From: SVQP01 sp045587385
Lineage (GTDB): Bacteria; Bacillota; Clostridia; Oscillospirales; CAG-272
Assembly (NCBI GenBank): GCA_045587385.1
Contig: JAZNCE010000105.1
Coordinates: 1 to 9,469, forward strand
Direction of reading: 5' to 3'
DNA length: 9,469 bases
Part shown: in pieces, positions 5,489 through 9,469 of the stretch
How the letters are laid out: every line of letters starts with the position of its first letter
How positions within the stretch are numbered: the first letter of the stretch is position 1
Translations under genes and position numbers: made by a program
The notes under the pieces: generated by a model
What the model was told of the DNA's origin: nothing
Databases searched by the model: none
Seen by the model: only the letters and a program-made list of their open reading frames with translations

Positions 5489-8400
5489 GTGGCAAAAAAA
5501 GAGAAAAAAGCAAAGGCGCCCAAAGCACCTAAGCAAAAGAAGCAGAAAAAGCAAGCGGTGCTCGTCCCCGAGCATCAACGCCCCTTGCTCTGTCCGCCCG
5601 ACCAAGCGGGCAGGGGACTTGGCACGCGCGTATTCGGTTACGTTTGCCGCCTCTTTGTGGTCATGTGCCTGACGTGGGCACTGATGATGTTCTTCGGCGG
5701 CGGCTTTGTAGGCTCGTATGGGTTTGGTATTTGCGTCAGCGAGGGCAAGATGCTTTTGCTTGCTGTGTTTGCCACCGCAGTATTCGGATTGCTGTTTTAT
5801 AATCGCTTTACCGCGCTGGGCGGTGTGGCGTTGGGTGCTGCCGGCATTGCCGTCATGACGCCTAACGTAGTCGAGGGCGTGCTGGCACTCTACAACGGTT
5901 TTTTGTGCCGCTTGTACCTATCCAAGTTCACCGTGTATCTGACCAATTTCGGTATCGGCGTGCCGAATATGACCTCGGGTGAGTCGCTTGCGGCTTACTA
6001 TATTGAAAAGCTGACTGCCTACGGTGCGGACGGCTTGCTGGTCATGGCGCTTGTGCTGTCGGCAATCTTTGTGCCCTTGCTTGCAAAGCGTACCCGCCCC
6101 GTGCTGCCCACGATAGCCATTCTTGTGTTCGTGGTGCCGGTTTGCGTGTTCAACGTGGCGTCCAGCGGACTTGGCGCAGGCGTGCTGATCGCGTCGGTCG
6201 CCGCTGTGCTGGTCATGTACGCGTACGACAAAATGTTCCGCCGCCGTGTGGATGCGGACAAGTATGATACCAAGCTGCAGCTGTTCGTCGAGCAGGATAA
6301 GCCTGAATACCCCGAGGAATATTTGCAGAAAAAGCGCGAGAGAGCCGAGAAAAAGCTGCAACGCAAGCTTGCCAAAGAAGCAAAACGGCAAAAGCGCAAG
6401 AACAAGGATAAGACGGTAGAGGAGGAAATTTCCTCTTATATCGTCAAGAAGGAAAAGAAAAAGAAGCCCAAAAAGCAGCGTTTGACCGAGCAGGAAAAGA
6501 AGCAGCGGGCTTTGCAAAAGAAGCAGGAAAAGCTGCATAAAAAGGAGATCCGAAAGCAGATCCGTGCCGCACGCAAGTACGAGCAGGAAACCGACAGCGC
6601 AAGAAGTGCCATGGGCGGCTTTGCCGCAGCCATGATGCTGGCGGTGTGTCTGCTGATTGTCATCATTCCCGCGCTGAGCATCAAAAAGCACATGATCATC
6701 AAGGTGCTGGACGAAAAGATCGCGTATGCACGCGCTTACGTGACCGCTGCGCTCATGGGAGACGACGAACGCTTGGACGAGCTGGAATACGAGCTGGATC
6801 AGGATAACTTCAAGCCTCATTCCACCGATCTTGAGCACATGCAATTTGACGGCACGCAGATCTTCTTTATTGAGTCGCAGTATGCGGCAAACCTGTATCT
6901 GCGCGGCTGGATCGGCGTGGATTACAAGGACGGTGCGTGGTATCCCGCAGGCTCGACCGACGATCCCGAAAATCCCGGTGCGTTTGACGCCTACCGCGAC
7001 CTTTGGGATATTGACGAGCATCCCGCGGACAAGATGTTCTACGATTTCTATGGCCTTTTGCACGACGATCTTGAGATCTTTGATCCGAGCCATGATTTCC
7101 TGAATAAGTATCACAAGTACACCGACTACGGATTCGTTGCCATGACGGTACATATGCGCCGTGTCAACAGCTTTGATTCGCTTTTGTATCTGCCCAGCGT
7201 GTTCGATCAGAGCCGCGGGCTGTACGGCTACGGCAACGTAGAGAAGAGCGAGCATACCTTCATCAACTATTACGACGGTATTCTGACCGGTCGTGACTTT
7301 GCCGAGGCGGGCACCAAGTACAGCTCGCTTGCATTCACGCCCATCAAGACCGATAAGGACTGGACTGGCATTCTGAGTGCGGATATTGCCAATTACAATC
7401 TGCAAAAGGAGCTGATCCTGGCGTTTGACTCTTACACGGTCGAGCAGATGTCCTATGGACAGGACGTCAAGACCACGTATGCGGTCAAGGTGGAAAAGGA
7501 CGTGCCCGAACAGGGCTTTACCACCATTACCTACCGCAAGAGCAGCAAGGCAGTTGCGTCGTTCGTGCACCGCAACGAGGACGTGAATTACGATTCCAAG
7601 GAAAAGGTGCTTGTGCTGCTTGACGGCGCGGGCAACGAGTACGTGCTCGAGCTGGACAGCAATTATCGCGTCCGGAGTGTGACGACAGAGAATACCGAAT
7701 CGCTGCTGCACCGTTATATTTCGGGCAGCGAGGACGACCGCCGTGAGATTGCCCGCGTGCTGCTTGGCGGTGACGCGGACGATCAGGAGGATGATACCAA
7801 CTATACCGACTACGTGTACAAGTATTACACGGGTAAGAGCGGCAGCGGTATTGTCTCCGCGCTGGCAAGCGAGATCCTGCAAAACGCAACCTTCAAGGAA
7901 AAGGTGCCTACGGGCGAGTTCGAGCACTTTGAGGCTGTGACGCACGATGAGTTTTATCCCATCGGCACCAAGGCAGAAATCGACTTTGAGGCTAACGTCT
8001 ATTATATCAAGGAAGTGGACGAGAACGGACAGGAGACGGGTGAGTACATCGTTTGTCCGGATGCCGACGCGACCATGGTGGACGTGCTGTTTGAAAAGAT
8101 CACCGTGATCGACGAGGAGGCTTACGACGAGCCCATTTACGAGATCGTCAAGCATCCTTACGACTTTACGGCAGCTGCTATGCCGGGCGCGACCTTTGAC
8201 GCGGCTTGGGCACACAGAAACGATCTTGTCAAGGCGGTCATTGATTATATCATTGACGATATGGGTTGTGTCTACACCATCACGCCCAATCTTGAGCCGG
8301 TGGACGGATCCTTGGACGGCGTGGAGAATTTCCTGACCAAGACCAAGGAAGGATATTGCGTGCAGTTTGCCTCCGCAGCTGCGCTGATTCTGCGTGAGTA

Positions 8401-9304
8401 CGGCATTCCCGCAAGATACGTCGAGGGCTATATCGCCTGCGATTTCCATTCCAATAAGGATAACGGCGCTGCAGGCAGATTTGCCACCTACGTACACGAC
8501 TACGAGGCGCACGCATGGATCGAGGTCTTCTTCGATGGCATTGGCTGGGTACAGTATGAGTGCACGCCCGCATACTATGCAGGCATGTACGGCAGCGGTG
8601 AGATCAATGCACCGAGTGAGGATAACAGCTCCTCCACGCCTCCTCCCTCCATTAAGGATGAGATCGACAATATGATCGATCAGTACGATCCCGAAGAGGA
8701 AGAAGAGATCGACGAGGAAGCACTTGCCGAAGAATTGGAGCGCCGCAGAGCCATTATTGCCATGCTGGTATTTTTGGCGGTTGCAATCGTGGCAGGTGCT
8801 GTGATCGCAGTGCTTGTATACTTAAAGAACCGTGCTGCGGCAGCGCAGTTTAAGCGCGACAGCGCAGCAGAGACTGTGCTCTCCGAGCATTTCGGACAAA
8901 ACACGAGCGAGGATGACCGCAGAGAATTGAGCTACACCGTCATTGACGCATTGCACAATCTGCTGGATATCTACGGTCTTGCTCCCGAGGCGGGTGAGTT
9001 CAAGGACGAGTACGCGCGCAGAATTGCGCTGGATCTGGACGACGTGCTGGGCAGAGCTCCCGAGTACGAGACGCCCGACGAAGAGCAAGATCCCAACGCA
9101 CCTCCTGCAGAGGAAATGCCCCTGAGCGATCACCGCATGGGCGAGATCATGGACGCCATTGCTGCCGAAGAATTCGGACACGGCATGACCGTCGGGCAGA
9201 TGAAGCAGGTGGCAGCGCTGTATTGCGATCTGAGAAGTAACGTGCACAAGCGTGTACGCTTTGGCAGACGCATGGTGCTCAAGTATATCAAGAACAGACT
9301 TTAA
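5489..9304 (+). CDS. Very large membrane transglutaminase-like (TgpA/YebA-type) protein
   Basis: 1271 residues from GTG 5489; three more if GTG 5480 is used. The N-terminus is lysine-rich (3-21). Six predicted helices lie at about 51-71, 88-104, 108-124, 182-199, 206-221 and 228-246, then a strongly charged K/R/E-rich coiled-coil-like cytoplasmic segment (about 250-375), helix seven (376-398), an ectodomain (about 400-1085), helix eight (1088-1112) and an acidic cytoplasmic tail resembling DUF4129-type tails. The transglutaminase core is at about 945-1030: GYCVQFASAAALILREYGI with Cys957, HAWIEV with His1008 and WVQYECTP with Glu1024 as third residue, a papain-like triad facing outside. A Pro/Ser/Thr and Asp/Glu-rich stalk joins the core to the last helix. 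Relatives such as B. subtilis YebA or Pseudomonas TgpA are about 670-740 residues; the excess comes from the cytoplasmic insert and some 500 ectodomain residues (400-940) that I cannot assign. Third gene of the MoxR operon; likely acts on cell-envelope peptides or proteins, substrate unknown. Confidence 0.93.
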   Translation: MAKKEKKAKAPKAPKQKKQKKQAVLVPEHQRPLLCPPDQAGRGLGTRVFGYVCRLFVVMCLTWALMMFFGGGFVGSYGFGICVSEGKMLLLAVFATAVFGLLFYNRFTALGGVALGAAGIAVMTPNVVEGVLALYNGFLCRLYLSKFTVYLTNFGIGVPNMTSGESLAAYYIEKLTAYGADGLLVMALVLSAIFVPLLAKRTRPVLPTIAILVFVVPVCVFNVASSGLGAGVLIASVAAVLVMYAYDKMFRRRVDADKYDTKLQLFVEQDKPEYPEEYLQKKRERAEKKLQRKLAKEAKRQKRKNKDKTVEEEISSYIVKKEKKKKPKKQRLTEQEKKQRALQKKQEKLHKKEIRKQIRAARKYEQETDSARSAMGGFAAAMMLAVCLLIVIIPALSIKKHMIIKVLDEKIAYARAYVTAALMGDDERLDELEYELDQDNFKPHSTDLEHMQFDGTQIFFIESQYAANLYLRGWIGVDYKDGAWYPAGSTDDPENPGAFDAYRDLWDIDEHPADKMFYDFYGLLHDDLEIFDPSHDFLNKYHKYTDYGFVAMTVHMRRVNSFDSLLYLPSVFDQSRGLYGYGNVEKSEHTFINYYDGILTGRDFAEAGTKYSSLAFTPIKTDKDWTGILSADIANYNLQKELILAFDSYTVEQMSYGQDVKTTYAVKVEKDVPEQGFTTITYRKSSKAVASFVHRNEDVNYDSKEKVLVLLDGAGNEYVLELDSNYRVRSVTTENTESLLHRYISGSEDDRREIARVLLGGDADDQEDDTNYTDYVYKYYTGKSGSGIVSALASEILQNATFKEKVPTGEFEHFEAVTHDEFYPIGTKAEIDFEANVYYIKEVDENGQETGEYIVCPDADATMVDVLFEKITVIDEEAYDEPIYEIVKHPYDFTAAAMPGATFDAAWAHRNDLVKAVIDYIIDDMGCVYTITPNLEPVDGSLDGVENFLTKTKEGYCVQFASAAALILREYGIPARYVEGYIACDFHSNKDNGAAGRFATYVHDYEAHAWIEVFFDGIGWVQYECTPAYYAGMYGSGEINAPSEDNSSSTPPPSIKDEIDNMIDQYDPEEEEEIDEEALAEELERRRAIIAMLVFLAVAIVAGAVIAVLVYLKNRAAAAQFKRDSAAETVLSEHFGQNTSEDDRRELSYTVIDALHNLLDIYGLAPEAGEFKDEYARRIALDLDDVLGRAPEYETPDEEQDPNAPPAEEMPLSDHRMGEIMDAIAAEEFGHGMTVGQMKQVAALYCDLRSNVHKRVRFGRRMVLKYIKNRL

Positions 9305-9330
9305 TCAATCAAAAAGGGAACTGCTCCGAA

Positions 9331-9380
9331 TGGGCACGCGCGATAACGAAGGATTTTCCGACGTTGTCGATGCGTGCCCA
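9331..9380. repeat. Long stem-loop after the operon
   Basis: The left arm 9331-9348 starts TGGGCACGC and ends AACG; the right arm 9362-9380 starts CGTT and ends GCGTGCCCA. They pair throughout except for one G opposite AT and one T·G wobble. Inside, past an AA/GA internal loop, GGA (9351-9353) pairs with TCC (9357-9359) over TTT. No T-run follows on the plus strand (TCATGAATTG comes next), so it is not a standard intrinsic terminator, although it is the only strong structure after the operon and may stop or protect the transcript. It is closed by TG...CA like the hairpins that follow, so it may be the first member of the same element. Confidence 0.6.
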
Positions 9381-9381
9381 T

Positions 9382-9460
9382 CATGAATTGCCCATATGGG
9401 CATGAATTGGCTTGCGCCATGATTTGCGCCTGCAGCGCATGAATTGCCTGCGGCATGAAA
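9382..9460. repeat. Array of at least four variable hairpins on a constant framework
   Basis: Four hairpins follow each other: TGCCCATATGGGCA (9389-9402), TGGC-TTGC-GCCA (9408-9419), TGCGC-CTGCA-GCGCA (9425-9439) and TGCC-TGC-GGCA (9445-9455). Each is closed by TG...CA and joined to the next by the five-base linker TGAAT (TGATT once), so the word CATGAATTG recurs every 16-20 bases. The stem interiors differ but both arms change together. The last copy runs into TGAAAAA and the window ends soon after, so the array may continue. It is not a CRISPR: units are too short and the variable parts are palindromes. Structure seen directly; function unknown. Confidence 0.65.
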
Positions 9461-9469
9461 AACCGGGCA

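Noticed and set aside
5918..8512. Minus-strand open frame of 864 codons
   Set aside because: It lies wholly opposite the transglutaminase gene, whose domains and start are clear. Its product is rich in Leu, His and Val with no domain, as expected from antisense reading of a codon-biased gene. The frames opposite the lipoprotein, MoxR and DUF58 genes are rejected for the same reason.
9316..9330. Small hairpin GGA...TCC with an adjacent T-run on the minus strand as a terminator
   Set aside because: The stem is only three base pairs, too weak to support a call.
9382..9460. CRISPR array
   Set aside because: The repeated word is nine bases with a 16-20 base period, the variable parts are self-complementary, and no cas gene is present.

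Overview
The window looks like chromosomal DNA of an uncultured anaerobic Gram-positive bacterium of class Clostridia (Bacillota), probably a gut relative of the Oscillospiraceae or Christensenellales. This is inferred from consensus Gram-positive Shine-Dalgarno sequences, a sigma-A type extended -10 promoter, a classic lipobox, AAG-rich and GAG-rich moderately GC-rich coding, and a MoxR / DUF58 / transglutaminase gene order like Bacillus subtilis yeaC-yeaD-yebA. No species marker is present, so the placement is an inference.

Layout. Positions 1-483 carry no credible gene. They hold a two-tier inverted-repeat element (6-114), a GC-rich pair of hairpins that looks like a dispersed intergenic repeat (183-250), a perfect 13-bp stem capped by a UUCG loop (342-371), and an AT-rich leader with a strong ribosome binding site. 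A lipoprotein of unknown function follows (484-1884) and ends at a strong, bidirectional intrinsic terminator (1905-1942). An imperfect dyad and an extended -10 promoter (2009-2038) then start a three-gene operon on the + strand: a MoxR-type AAA+ ATPase (2075-3085), a six-helix membrane protein with two zinc ribbons and a DUF58 domain (3102-5483), and a very large eight-helix membrane transglutaminase-like protein (5489-9304). Gaps are 16 and 5 bases, so the three genes are almost certainly cotranscribed. After the operon lies a long stem-loop (9331-9380) and an array of at least four small hairpins of different sequence but a constant framework (9382-9460), cut by the window end.

How the genes may work together. 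In this conserved cassette a MoxR ATPase is thought to act as a chaperone or remodeller on its neighbours. The DUF58 protein presents a vWA-like domain on the inner face of the membrane and is the likely MoxR partner, and the transglutaminase-like protein places a Cys-His-Glu papain-fold domain outside the cell. Predicted topologies of both membrane proteins agree with this: charged linkers, zinc ribbons and tails are inside, the transglutaminase domain is outside. Both are much longer than the usual family members because of lysine/glutamate-rich cytoplasmic segments, the added zinc-ribbon/four-helix module, and an ectodomain of about 500 residues without a recognised family. The upstream lipoprotein, with two similar halves, is also displayed outside and could be a substrate or partner, but it is its own transcription unit and the link is only by proximity.

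No phage, plasmid, insertion sequence, CRISPR array, tRNA or rRNA was found. The least explained material is the structured repeat DNA at both ends and the enlarged architecture of the two membrane proteins.
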